A stretch of 64,000 nt of DNA from Adlercreutzia hattorii (GTDB taxonomy: Bacteria > Actinomycetota > Coriobacteriia > Coriobacteriales > Eggerthellaceae), in contig NZ_AP022829.1 of assembly GCF_011405655.1 (NCBI RefSeq), positions 1,845,001 through 1,909,000 of the forward strand, in the 5' to 3' direction. Below, piece after piece: positions 34,940-42,658 of the stretch. Position 1 is the first letter of the stretch. Each line of letters begins with the position of its first letter. The position numbers and the translations under genes are program-made. The notes below the pieces were generated by a model, which saw nothing but the letters and a program-made list of their open reading frames with translations, did no database searches and was not told the origin of the DNA.

Positions 34940-35481
34940 GCTAAGCCTCCCTTCCCAGTGGGGGTTTCGGGAATCTCGATTCGCTCAGACAGTCCTCGCT
35001 TTGGGGAACAGGACATTGAGTCCTGTTCCCGTCGCTGCGGAACTCGCTCGGTCGAGACACCCGAAACCCCGGCAACGCCACTCGAGGGCGAGGTCTCATC
35101 CAGAGTCTCGGCCGTCTCAGCCGCCCCTTCGTTCTCGCCGGCGTGCTCGTCCACCATGGCGATGCAGGGCACGGGGCATACCTTCGCGCACACGCCGCAG
35201 CCCTTGCAGAAATCGTAGTCGACGACGACGGCCACGCACGTTCCCTCGTCGTCGCGCACCTTCGCGATGGTGCCGTCGGGACAGTACATATAGCAGTTGA
35301 GGCACAGCGTGCACTGCTCGGCATCGATAACAGGCCGTACACTGCGCCACCCGGCATTCACCGAGGTGAGGTGCCCCGCCTCAAAACAGGTGGAGCGAGC
35401 GAACTGGCTCGGACGCGCGGCGAGCCCTTCGCGCAACGTGGGCGTGAAGGGGCGGCGGCTCTGACTAGCAATCGCGGACAT
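34936..35481 (-). CDS. porD: 2-oxoacid:ferredoxin oxidoreductase, delta (ferredoxin) subunit with an added tail
   Basis: 181 residues. Two [4Fe-4S] sites are visible, CTLCLNCYMYCP (near 57-68) and CKGCGVCAKVCP (near 92-103), which carry electrons from the catalytic chains to ferredoxin. After about residue 120 comes a Glu/Ser/Thr-rich stretch, and residues ~138-181 are encoded by a 110-base palindrome. PorD chains usually end soon after the second cluster, so this tail looks acquired. The frame still reaches the ATGA overlap with porA. The start overlaps the porC 3' end by 17 bases. Confidence 0.88.
   Translation of the reverse strand: MSAIASQSRRPFTPTLREGLAARPSQFARSTCFEAGHLTSVNAGWRSVRPVIDAEQCTLCLNCYMYCPDGTIAKVRDDEGTCVAVVVDYDFCKGCGVCAKVCPVPCIAMVDEHAGENEGAAETAETLDETSPSSGVAGVSGVSTERVPQRREQDSMSCSPKRGLSERIEIPETPTGKGGLA
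34961..35070. repeat. ~110-base palindrome inside the 3' end of porD
   Basis: The outer arms GGGGTTTCGGG (34961-34971) and CCCGAAACCCC (35060-35070) are perfect. The inner arms GGGAACAGGAC (35004-35014) and GTCCTGTTCCC (35020-35030) are perfect with a five-base loop. Between them the two sides share further short blocks such as TCTCGA. The whole could fold as one long stem-loop in DNA or mRNA. Confidence 0.88.
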
Positions 35482-36136
35482 CGAAATCCCTCCCCTCTCC
35501 CTCGACGAGCATCTCGGCCGCCAGCGAGAACATGGCGTCCTTCTCGGAAAGCACGGCGGTCACCTCCGTCGCCGCCTGCTCGGCGGCCACCAGGTCGCGC
35601 GTGGCGGCGATCTCGCGGGAGGCCACCTCGGCGAAGGCGACATCCACGATGCGTAAGTTCTTCGCGTGCAGCTTCTCGGGCATGGTGGCACAGATGCCGG
35701 CATGGATGTCCTCGATGGTCACGGCCGCCGTGAGCGCGGGAATGGCCCCGAGAAACACCGTGTTGGGAATGGGGCGGCCGAGCACGGCAGCGGAAATGCC
35801 ATCGGCGTCGATTCCCAGAATGCGCGGGTCGTCAAGGGCCCGCTTCGTGTTCAGCAGCATGAGGCCGCCGGGGGCGAGCTCGTCCTCCCAGCCGTCTTCC
35901 ACGAGCGTCTCGTCCAAATAGATGACGAACGCGGCCCGATGCACGGCGCTGCGGTCGCCGATGGGAGCGGTGTCGATCTTCGTGAACGCCCGCATGGGGG
36001 CGCCACGCCGCTCGGGGCCGAAGGTGGGGAACGCCAGCGCGTAGGCCCCGGCCGACAGCGCCGCAGCCGCCCCCAGGCACCGGGCCGCCGTAAAGGCCCC
36101 CTGCCCACCCCGGGCATGCCAAATGAATTCCAACAT
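35465..36136 (-). CDS. porC: 2-oxoacid:ferredoxin oxidoreductase, gamma subunit
   Basis: 223 residues. The N-terminus EFIWHARGGQGAFTAARCLG and FGPERRGAPMRAF are the signature of the gamma chain (GGQG and PERRG), which contacts coenzyme A. First gene of porCDAB, with AAGGAACC before the ATG. A terminator separates it from the upstream regulator-like gene, so the operon probably has its own promoter in the ~90 bases between. Confidence 0.92.
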   Translation of the reverse strand: MLEFIWHARGGQGAFTAARCLGAAAALSAGAYALAFPTFGPERRGAPMRAFTKIDTAPIGDRSAVHRAAFVIYLDETLVEDGWEDELAPGGLMLLNTKRALDDPRILGIDADGISAAVLGRPIPNTVFLGAIPALTAAVTIEDIHAGICATMPEKLHAKNLRIVDVAFAEVASREIAATRDLVAAEQAATEVTAVLSEKDAMFSLAAEMLVEGEGRDFDVRDC

Positions 36137-36151
36137 AGTGGTTCCTTACGT

Positions 36152-36185
36152 GAAAAGAAAGGGACGGGTCTCTCGCCCGTCCCTT
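36152..36185 (-). terminator. Terminator between the regulator-like gene and porC
   Basis: On the minus strand AAGGGACGGG pairs with CCCGTCCCTT, followed by TCTTTT. It ends the paaK and LysR-like transcript. Confidence 0.88.
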
Positions 36186-36226
36186 CATTATACCTGTCGT
36201 TGCCTCACTGGCAGCATCGCTCTTCC

Positions 36227-36883
36227 CTATCGGTTCGCGTACAAGTCCAAGCTGCGTGCGAGATGGCTTACGAAGCGCTCGCCCATGACGGACAGCTCAC
36301 GGTTGTCGGCGGTCACATAGCCCAGATGCAGCTTGATGTCGGTCTCCAGCGGGATGGTGGTGAGCGCGCTGCCGTCGGTGATGCCCACGAGAATGCCGCT
36401 CGTCACCGTGTAGCCGTTGATGGCCATGATGAGCTCGGTAAGCGACGCGCGGTCGGTGCAGGCCACCTTCTTGGCGCGCGGCACCTCCGACAGGGCCTCC
36501 TCGAAAAACGCGACGGGGGCATCGGGACCCTGGTCGAAGTACACATAGGGGAAATCAGCCAGCTGCTCGAGGCTCAAGCTCTTCGCGTTCACGAAGGGAT
36601 GGCTTGCCGGAAGGGCTACCAAGGGCGCGGAGACGGCCAGCTCGTGGAAGGCCAGTCCGGCCTCGGCCAGAGCGGAGTTCAGCGCGTCCTCGGTCGTCGA
36701 GGTTTGCATGATGACGCCCAGCTCGGCAGCACCCGAGGCCACATCGTCGATGACGCCCTGGGTCGTGCGATCCAGAAGCGCATAGGAATAGGCGTCGCCG
36801 CCGGCCGCCAAGATGGTGTGGGCGAAGGACTGCACGTCGAACAGGTAGTGCTGTCCCGAAATGGCGAAATCGTAAGAGGTCAT
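36227..36883 (-). CDS. LysR-type effector-binding domain protein lacking a DNA-binding domain
   Basis: 218 residues from MTSYDFAISG. The layout matches the two-lobed LysR substrate-binding domain: GAAELGVIMQ, LVALPASHPFVN, LEQLADFPYVYFDQG, VTSGILVGITDGSALTTIPL. LysR regulators normally begin with a ~60-residue winged helix and are ~300 residues long; here the protein starts at the effector domain, and no HTH is found upstream in any frame before the paaK stop. The ATG at 36883 follows AAGGGAACC. It may act as a ligand-binding partner or antagonist of a full-length regulator. It lies between paaK and porC. Confidence 0.75.
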   Translation of the reverse strand: MTSYDFAISGQHYLFDVQSFAHTILAAGGDAYSYALLDRTTQGVIDDVASGAAELGVIMQTSTTEDALNSALAEAGLAFHELAVSAPLVALPASHPFVNAKSLSLEQLADFPYVYFDQGPDAPVAFFEEALSEVPRAKKVACTDRASLTELIMAINGYTVTSGILVGITDGSALTTIPLETDIKLHLGYVTADNRELSVMGERFVSHLARSLDLYANR

Positions 36884-36979
36884 ACAGGTTCCCTTCTTCG
36901 ATGGGATCTCTTCGAGTGACATGATACCCGATAGCCGGGCGAAGCGCCTCGCCCGGCTTTCGGATCGAAAATTCGCTGC

Positions 36980-38323
36980 CTACTTCGCGCTGCTGCGCTC
37001 GTCGATGAAGCGGCTGGCCTTGTGCTCGGAAGACGTGCCCAGCTTGCCGGCGTCGTAGACGATGACGCGCGCCGGCTTCACACCTGTGTGCGCCTTCAAC
37101 GCCGCCGTCACGCGGGAGGCTACGGCATCGAAGGGCTCGTCGGAGCCCTGGGCGCGCTCGACCGACACCTCGTAGCGGGTGGAGAAGTTCTCGTCGTACA
37201 CGCGGATGAGGTACTCGCCGGTGAGCCCCTTCTCGCCGCGCACCACGAACTCCACGTCGGAGGGGAACACGTTCACCGCACCCACGATGAACATCTCGTC
37301 CTTGCGGCCGGTGATGTGGATGCGACCCAAAGTGCGGCCGCACTCGCACTTCTCGGTGGAGAAGTAGCCGATGTCACCGGTGCGGAAGCGGATCATGGGG
37401 CGAGCCTTCTTCATGAGCGTGGTGTACACAAGCTCGCCCACCTCACCGGGGGCCAGCACCTCGCCTGTGGCCGGGTCCACCGTCTCCACGAGGATCTGGT
37501 CCTCCACGATGTGCAGGCCGTCGTGCGCCTCGCAGGCCGCCGCGCACGCACCGTAGATGTCGGACAGGCCGAAAAAGTCGACCACCTTCGCGTCCCACAG
37601 GTTCTCGATGGCCTCGCGCGTGCTCTTGATGGAGCCGCCCGGCTCGCCGGCCACGATGATCGTGTGGATAGAGAAGTCGGTGCGCGGATCGAGGCCCTTC
37701 TCCTTGATCTTCTCGCCCAAAGTCCAGGCGTATGACGGTGACGTCCAGATGACCGTGGGCTGGTACTGCTGCAGCACGAAGATGAGGCGGTCGCTCGGCA
37801 CCGCGCCCACCCAGATGGCGAGCGCGCCCAGGCGCTGGGCGCCGATGACGTCGGGGCCGCCCACGTACAGGGCGAAGTTCAAACCGTGCACGTAGCGGTC
37901 GGTCGGGCGCATGCCGGCCTGCCAGAACAGGCGCGCCTCGGTGTCCTGCCACAAATCGAAGTCCTCTTGGGTGAACGGGCTTACCGTGGGAACGCCCGTG
38001 GAGCCAGACGAGGTGGCCATGAAGATGACGTCCTCCTCGGGCACCGAGCACATCTCGCCGAAAAACGTTCCCACATGCTGGGTCTCGCGCTCGGTTTTCT
38101 TATCGATGAAAGGGAACTTCTCCAGGTCCTTCAGGGTTTTGATGTCGGAGGGCGCCACACCGGCCTCGTCGAAAGAGCGCTTGTAGTACACCGTGTTGTC
38201 GTAGGCGTACTGGACCATCTCCTGCAAACGCTCGAGCTGCATCTGCTCCAGCTCGGGACGCGGCATGCACTCGATCTCGGGATCGTAGTACTTCTGGTCG
38301 TAGGGAATGTTCTTCTTCGCCAT
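36980..38323 (-). CDS. paaK: Phenylacetate-CoA ligase-like AMP-forming ligase
   Basis: 447 residues of the PaaK branch of the ANL superfamily. SSGSTGVPTVSPFT (P-loop), VDFFGLSDIYGA (adenine-binding region) and RFRTGDIGYFSTEKCECG are visible; the last is typical of PaaK, with two cysteines. It would join an arylacetate to CoA with ATP, or run in reverse beside a ferredoxin oxidoreductase producing aryl-CoA. The ATG at 38323 follows AAGGAG with five bases spacing; the GTG directly upstream is too close. First gene of the paaK to porB block. The aryl substrate is inferred, not shown. Confidence 0.85.
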   Translation of the reverse strand: MAKKNIPYDQKYYDPEIECMPRPELEQMQLERLQEMVQYAYDNTVYYKRSFDEAGVAPSDIKTLKDLEKFPFIDKKTERETQHVGTFFGEMCSVPEEDVIFMATSSGSTGVPTVSPFTQEDFDLWQDTEARLFWQAGMRPTDRYVHGLNFALYVGGPDVIGAQRLGALAIWVGAVPSDRLIFVLQQYQPTVIWTSPSYAWTLGEKIKEKGLDPRTDFSIHTIIVAGEPGGSIKSTREAIENLWDAKVVDFFGLSDIYGACAAACEAHDGLHIVEDQILVETVDPATGEVLAPGEVGELVYTTLMKKARPMIRFRTGDIGYFSTEKCECGRTLGRIHITGRKDEMFIVGAVNVFPSDVEFVVRGEKGLTGEYLIRVYDENFSTRYEVSVERAQGSDEPFDAVASRVTAALKAHTGVKPARVIVYDAGKLGTSSEHKASRFIDERSSAK

Positions 38324-38422
38324 CACTGCTCCTTGCTCGCAGGTATCGGGGGTTGTTTCGGTAAGCCAGTATGAAACCAGAACCCCACTCCCGAAGCAAG
38401 CCGAATCGGCATACGGAAAGCG

Positions 38423-38459
38423 TAAAGCCCGCCATCGCCGATTTCGATGACGGGCTTTA
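38423..38459. terminator. Hairpin between paaK and the LuxR-type gene
   Basis: TAAAGCCCG pairs with CGGGCTTTA, with CATCG/CGATG inside. There is no T-run on either strand, so it is only a possible terminator of the upstream minus-strand gene. Confidence 0.5.
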
Positions 38460-38582
38460 CCTGGGGAAATACTATTTAATAGAAGGATTTAAGCTCCTAA
38501 CGGCCACCAAGCCGCTACACATCCCTTTGTTTCGCAAAATCAATGAAATATCACTAGAAAGCTCTGCGTAATTCGATAGTCC

Positions 38583-39377
38583 TCATGTTATATCGCTATC
38601 GCTCTTTGAATTATCATTATTTTTCAGAGCTCGGTTGAACGCTGCAAAAAACTGCATTCCATTCGATACATGCATCTTGCGATAAATGCTAGCGACATGA
38701 TGCTTGAGAGTGTTCTTGCTAATACTTAGGCTATCGGCAATTTTCGCGCGAGACATACCTTTAACTAAAAGACTGCACACTTCCCACTCGCGTTGGGAAA
38801 GAAAGTAAGTTGCAATTATGCTATCGACATTGCAGTCCATCATAAAGCGATTCACACCATTGGGATAGGCGAGCCTGAAACGATTGCAGAGATGCTCATT
38901 GACCTCATTCAGTATGCGCATCTCCTCATCGGAAAAATTTCCCTGCTCTTTTGCGCGCATTAAGGAAATCGTCCCAAAAAGTATACCGTCTGTGGCAATG
39001 CACGCAGTCGCTGTATAAAAAATGCCCATGCGGCTTTCCCATTCCTGATGAATGCGCGATTGCTCAATTACTTCCGGAGGCACTAAATCCGTTGATCGAA
39101 CCGTTGCTGGTATCCCCTGATTATAAAACCACGAAAGATAGTCAATGGTGTGATAGTAATCCGCGTAAAGAGCCGTGGTTTCTTCGTCAGTGTCCATACT
39201 TTGACAATTGAAAGCCGCCTTGAATCGATCGGATTGATCGTTAAGGGCTGTATACGAATGATCAAAAGGAATAATTTCGCGTAAGCCCTCGCAGCAGCTA
39301 ATCAGCAAATCTTCCACAGGAGTAGTATATATTCCGATGATTATTTCATTTTGCTTCCTTCGAACGTCATCATCCAT
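38583..39377 (-). CDS. LuxR-type transcriptional regulator, likely for the agmatine cluster
   Basis: 264 residues. An N-terminal GAF-like region (EDLLISCCEGLREIIPFDHS, GILFGTISLMRAKEQGNFS) is followed by a LuxR helix-turn-helix with LSQREWEVCSLLVKGMSR and SLSISKNTLKHHVASIYRKM. The gene is clearly AT-richer than its neighbours, suggesting horizontal origin or relaxed codon use. It is distal to arcC on the same strand, and LuxR-type AguR regulates agmatine operons in some Gram-positive bacteria, so this role is plausible. The ATG at 39377 is preferred over a GTG at 39386. Confidence 0.82.
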   Translation of the reverse strand: MDDDVRRKQNEIIIGIYTTPVEDLLISCCEGLREIIPFDHSYTALNDQSDRFKAAFNCQSMDTDEETTALYADYYHTIDYLSWFYNQGIPATVRSTDLVPPEVIEQSRIHQEWESRMGIFYTATACIATDGILFGTISLMRAKEQGNFSDEEMRILNEVNEHLCNRFRLAYPNGVNRFMMDCNVDSIIATYFLSQREWEVCSLLVKGMSRAKIADSLSISKNTLKHHVASIYRKMHVSNGMQFFAAFNRALKNNDNSKSDSDIT

Positions 39378-39555
39378 GTGCAACACCTCATTTGCGATTC
39401 GCTAACTCTCTTGTATTAATTGCATTCTCCTGTGTTCGTCGGTCTTTGCAGAGAAAACACCCTTGCGAACTCTCTGCAATCGCTATGGGCACCGTGCGCC
39501 TTTTGCCACGATAATGCGGTGATGAAAAGGGCTTATATCCTCCATTTACAATACC

Positions 39556-39589
39556 GCAAAGGCTCCATCAAACTTAATGAAGCCTTTGC
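39556..39589. terminator. Hairpin downstream of arcC
   Basis: GCAAAGGCT and AGCCTTTGC form a nine-pair stem with a 16-base loop, about 60 bases past the arcC stop. There is no strong T-run, so terminator function is likely by position only. Confidence 0.5.
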
Positions 39590-39646
39590 CTGCAGTAAGA
39601 AAACGCGATGCCAACATGGACTACTTTCACATCACCCAAGCTTTGA

Positions 39647-40600
39647 CTAGGCGACGATGACGGTACCCGTCTCGCCGCGAAGGCCGGCGGCCGCGCACTC
39701 CAGCGAGGTGATGAGGGCCTTGCCCTCGGGGTACTTCTCGACGTAGTCGATGCAGGCCTCCACCTTGGGCAGCATCGAGCCGGGGGCGAACTGGCCCTGG
39801 GCGATGTACTCGCGGGCCTGGGACACGGTCATCTCGGAGATCTGCTCCTGCTCCGGCGTGTTGAAGTTGACGCACACCTTCTCCACGGCGGTGAGGATCA
39901 CGAGCATGTCGGCGTTAAGCTCCGAGGCCATCAGCGCGCTCGAGCGGTCCTTGTCGATGACCGCGGGCGTGCCCACGTAGCCGCCCTTAGTCTCGAAGAC
40001 CGGCACCCCGCCGCCGCCGGTGGACACGACCACGTAGCCGTCCTCCACCAAATCGCGCACGGCGTCGAACTCGACGATGCGCCTGGGGATCGGGGAGGCG
40101 ACCACCTGGCGCCAGCCGCGGCCGGCGTCCTCCTTCACGGTGATGTTCATGGCCTCGGCCTTGGCCTTGGCGGTCTCCTCGTCCATGAACGCGCCCACGG
40201 GCTTGGTGGGGTTCTGGAACGCGGGGTCGTCGGCGTCGACGACGGTCTGGGTCACGATGCAGGCGGTGGAGCGGGGAATCTCCCGGGCCTTCACGTCGTT
40301 CAGGATGGCCTGGGACAGCTGGTAGCCGATGTAGCCCTGGCTCATGGCGCCGGCCTCGGGGAAGGGCATGTCCGGGGTCTTGTCGTCGTTGGCAGCCGCG
40401 TAGGCGAACGCGTTGTTGATCATGCCGACCTGGGGGCCGTTGCCGTGGGACACGACGACGTTGGTGCCCTCCTCGATCATGTCGACGATGTGCTTGGCGG
40501 TGTTCTGCACGAGCTCGAGCTGCTCCTGCGGGGTGTTGCCGAGGGCGTTGCCGCCCAGGGCGATGACGACGGTCTTGCCGGGCCCTTTCTGGTAAGGCAT
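39647..40600 (-). CDS. arcC: Carbamate kinase
   Basis: 317 residues of the amino acid kinase family. VVIALGGNALGNTPQEQ is the N-terminal phosphate loop, with VVVSHGNGPQVGMINNAF, VSTGGGGVPV and FAPGSMLPKVEACIDYVE, all carbamate kinase signatures. It converts carbamoyl phosphate and ADP to ATP, ammonia and CO2, the energy-yielding last step of both the arginine and agmatine deiminase routes. The ATG follows AGGAGGAAC. It lies downstream of the NCS1 permease, separated by a hairpin with a T-run. Confidence 0.95.
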   Translation of the reverse strand: MPYQKGPGKTVVIALGGNALGNTPQEQLELVQNTAKHIVDMIEEGTNVVVSHGNGPQVGMINNAFAYAAANDDKTPDMPFPEAGAMSQGYIGYQLSQAILNDVKAREIPRSTACIVTQTVVDADDPAFQNPTKPVGAFMDEETAKAKAEAMNITVKEDAGRGWRQVVASPIPRRIVEFDAVRDLVEDGYVVVSTGGGGVPVFETKGGYVGTPAVIDKDRSSALMASELNADMLVILTAVEKVCVNFNTPEQEQISEMTVSQAREYIAQGQFAPGSMLPKVEACIDYVEKYPEGKALITSLECAAAGLRGETGTVIVA

Positions 40601-40612
40601 GGATGTTCCTCC

Positions 40613-40667
40613 TGTATCAAAAATGATGGGACCCGTATCGCATTGTCAATACACACAAGGTCCCATC
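40613..40667 (-). terminator. Hairpin with T-run between the permease gene and arcC
   Basis: On the minus strand GATGGGACC pairs with GGTCCCATC around ~25 bases, then ATTTTTG. It would reduce readthrough into arcC or mark a separate arcC promoter. Confidence 0.7.
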
Positions 40668-40729
40668 GCGTCGTTAATCGTTTTTCTTCTGCACTATTCG
40701 TGCGATAACCATATGTTTCGCTCCGTCAA

Positions 40730-42175
40730 TCATAGGTTATTTTCACCGACGGACTCAGTGCTTACTTTTTCAGCAGACTCAGAAAAGCCGCCGATTCCCC
40801 TCTTCACCAGCAATAGCTTTCCGAGCACGTAGTATAGCACAGCAACGAAAACGCATACTATGGCCGTTGCTCCGCAATACACGAAAGCTGGCTGAGGCAC
40901 GCACAAGAACGGATCGAAGATAAGCAGGTATAGCACAATCGCAGCAGCGAATACTCCAATGGCAACCCAGTTAAAGCCTCCCCAGAAATAGTACTTGGAG
41001 CTCTTGCTGTTATTGTACGCATCACGAAGCGAAATGTGCTTTTTCCTAAATGCATAGTAGTCCACAAGCTGCATCATGGCGATAGGAGCACAGCTCATGC
41101 TAGAAATTCCCAGAATGATATAGAAGCTGTCATAGAGCGGCTCTGCCCAAATCATTCCGATAAATGCGATAAGGGTAATCAGGCCAGTGACCTTGCCCCA
41201 AGAAAGCTTCAGGAAGCTCCTTACCTGCTTTACGCCGATACCCAAGTTATACAACATGACGGAGCAGGCCGTAATGTCAGCGGCAATTACCAAAACCAAA
41301 GCCGCGGTGCCGAGCGCCAACCCACCCATGGGAATCATCCAAGCAGTCGGATCAGAGCTGTTCACAAGCAGCGACGCCGCCACACCCATCACGGTACCCA
41401 AAGTTGCAGCAAAAACAAGGCCAATGATATTCGGCCAATACGCCGCTCTCGTTGTCTTGCACAGCTTCGCCAAGCCTCCCATGTTCGGCCACCAAGAAAA
41501 ACCGGCGCCCATGCTCAATTCGAAAGCAATGAGAAAGTTCAGCCATTCGCTATCAAGCGGCGCAAGAGGCTCCGCGGATAGAACCGTGTCCCAACCGTAA
41601 TTCATGGACACCACCGCGAACAAGAAGATCAGGATGATGACGAAAACCGGCGCAACGAAGATGTTGAGCTTCTTCAGGAGCTCCGGGCCCTTCCAAGCAA
41701 CTAGCCAGCAAACCGCACCGGCAAGCACTGAAACAATGAACATCGGGATACCTGTAGTGATATCTATCCCGGTAAATCCCAGCACAATATTGCCGACGGC
41801 TTTCGCCACCATCATGCAGAGAATAATAAGCCAAGCGATGACGAAAATCGACATCAAGATTAGAAATACCTTTGTCCCCCTTCCGCCAAGCACACCTCTG
41901 ACAGACGTATAGGCATCGACGCCATACTTGCCAGAAATTACCTGCGTCGCAAGGGACATAAGCAACACTGCAATGATATTGCCCGCAATCGAGGCGACCA
42001 GTGCTGTCTGAACGCCCACGTAAAGCGCTAAAGTTCCTCCCGTGATGAAGCACCATGCCGCGCACGCAAAACCAGTGATAACCACTGTATAGTCTTTGAA
42101 ATCGTAGATACGCTCGCTTTTCAAGACCGGCATGGACTCGCTTTGTGCCTCACTATTGATATCTGCCTCAGCCAT
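40730..42175 (-). CDS. NCS1-family permease in the agmatine cluster
   Basis: 481 residues with about 12 hydrophobic segments. The fold matches nucleobase:cation symporter-1 (CodB-like) carriers: FKDYTVVITGFACAAWCFIT, GVDAYTSVRGVLGGRGTK, SMGAGFSWWPNMGGLAK and MMQLVDYYAFRKK. NCS1 carriers known so far move purines, pyrimidines, hydantoins, thiamine and similar compounds. Here it lies between agmatine deiminase and carbamate kinase, where known operons carry an APC-type agmatine/putrescine exchanger, so transport of agmatine or putrescine is inferred. The ATG follows AAAGGAGG. A 73-residue one-TM protein is encoded 12 bases upstream. Confidence 0.85.
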   Translation of the reverse strand: MAEADINSEAQSESMPVLKSERIYDFKDYTVVITGFACAAWCFITGGTLALYVGVQTALVASIAGNIIAVLLMSLATQVISGKYGVDAYTSVRGVLGGRGTKVFLILMSIFVIAWLIILCMMVAKAVGNIVLGFTGIDITTGIPMFIVSVLAGAVCWLVAWKGPELLKKLNIFVAPVFVIILIFLFAVVSMNYGWDTVLSAEPLAPLDSEWLNFLIAFELSMGAGFSWWPNMGGLAKLCKTTRAAYWPNIIGLVFAATLGTVMGVAASLLVNSSDPTAWMIPMGGLALGTAALVLVIAADITACSVMLYNLGIGVKQVRSFLKLSWGKVTGLITLIAFIGMIWAEPLYDSFYIILGISSMSCAPIAMMQLVDYYAFRKKHISLRDAYNNSKSSKYYFWGGFNWVAIGVFAAAIVLYLLIFDPFLCVPQPAFVYCGATAIVCVFVAVLYYVLGKLLLVKRGIGGFSESAEKVSTESVGENNL

Positions 42176-42187
42176 AATGCACCTCCT

Positions 42188-42409
42188 TTAAGCGTACGTA
42201 ATCGCATACCAGATCACAGGCAACACACCGAGCACGATGAACATTGCGGCAATCAAGATATGATCGACTTTGTTTAATCCCGGAATAAGCTCTCCCGCGG
42301 CTTCCTGCTTTTCGATAATCGCGATTCGCTCAAAAAGATCTCCTTCATGCTCTGCATCAAAATTCGTTTTTCCGCTGAGCTCAGCAGTGATTTGCTGTAA
42401 ATCATCCAT
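42188..42409 (-). CDS. Small single-TM protein, likely accessory to the NCS1 permease
   Basis: 73 residues. The first ~48 are hydrophilic and acidic (MDDLQQITAELSGK, LFERIAIIEKQEA), then one hydrophobic segment (HILIAAMFIVLGVLPVIWYA). It has a good ribosome site (GGGAG, six bases before ATG) and is followed within 12 bases by the permease gene. Small one-TM accessory chains of this form accompany some carriers, so a partner role is inferred; I do not recognise a named family. Confidence 0.75.
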   Translation of the reverse strand: MDDLQQITAELSGKTNFDAEHEGDLFERIAIIEKQEAAGELIPGLNKVDHILIAAMFIVLGVLPVIWYAITYA

Positions 42410-42658
42410 AGACTACTCCCTTTTTGATTGGTGGAGTTGAAGTTGCGTAAAGCAATCGGAGGTATCGTTTAATTACGCATTGTCGACTTTCCAAACAGGT
42501 ACTTTCCCTGCGCATCTCGCAGCTCGAAGAGGGGCGCGAAGCACGAACCTCGCCATCCCCGCGCCCTTCGTTCTCGCAGCTTCACTCGACCCAACTTATC
42601 GTCGATACGGCGAATGGACCCTGAAATCAGATGCAATATGGAAAACGCGTTTTACGCC

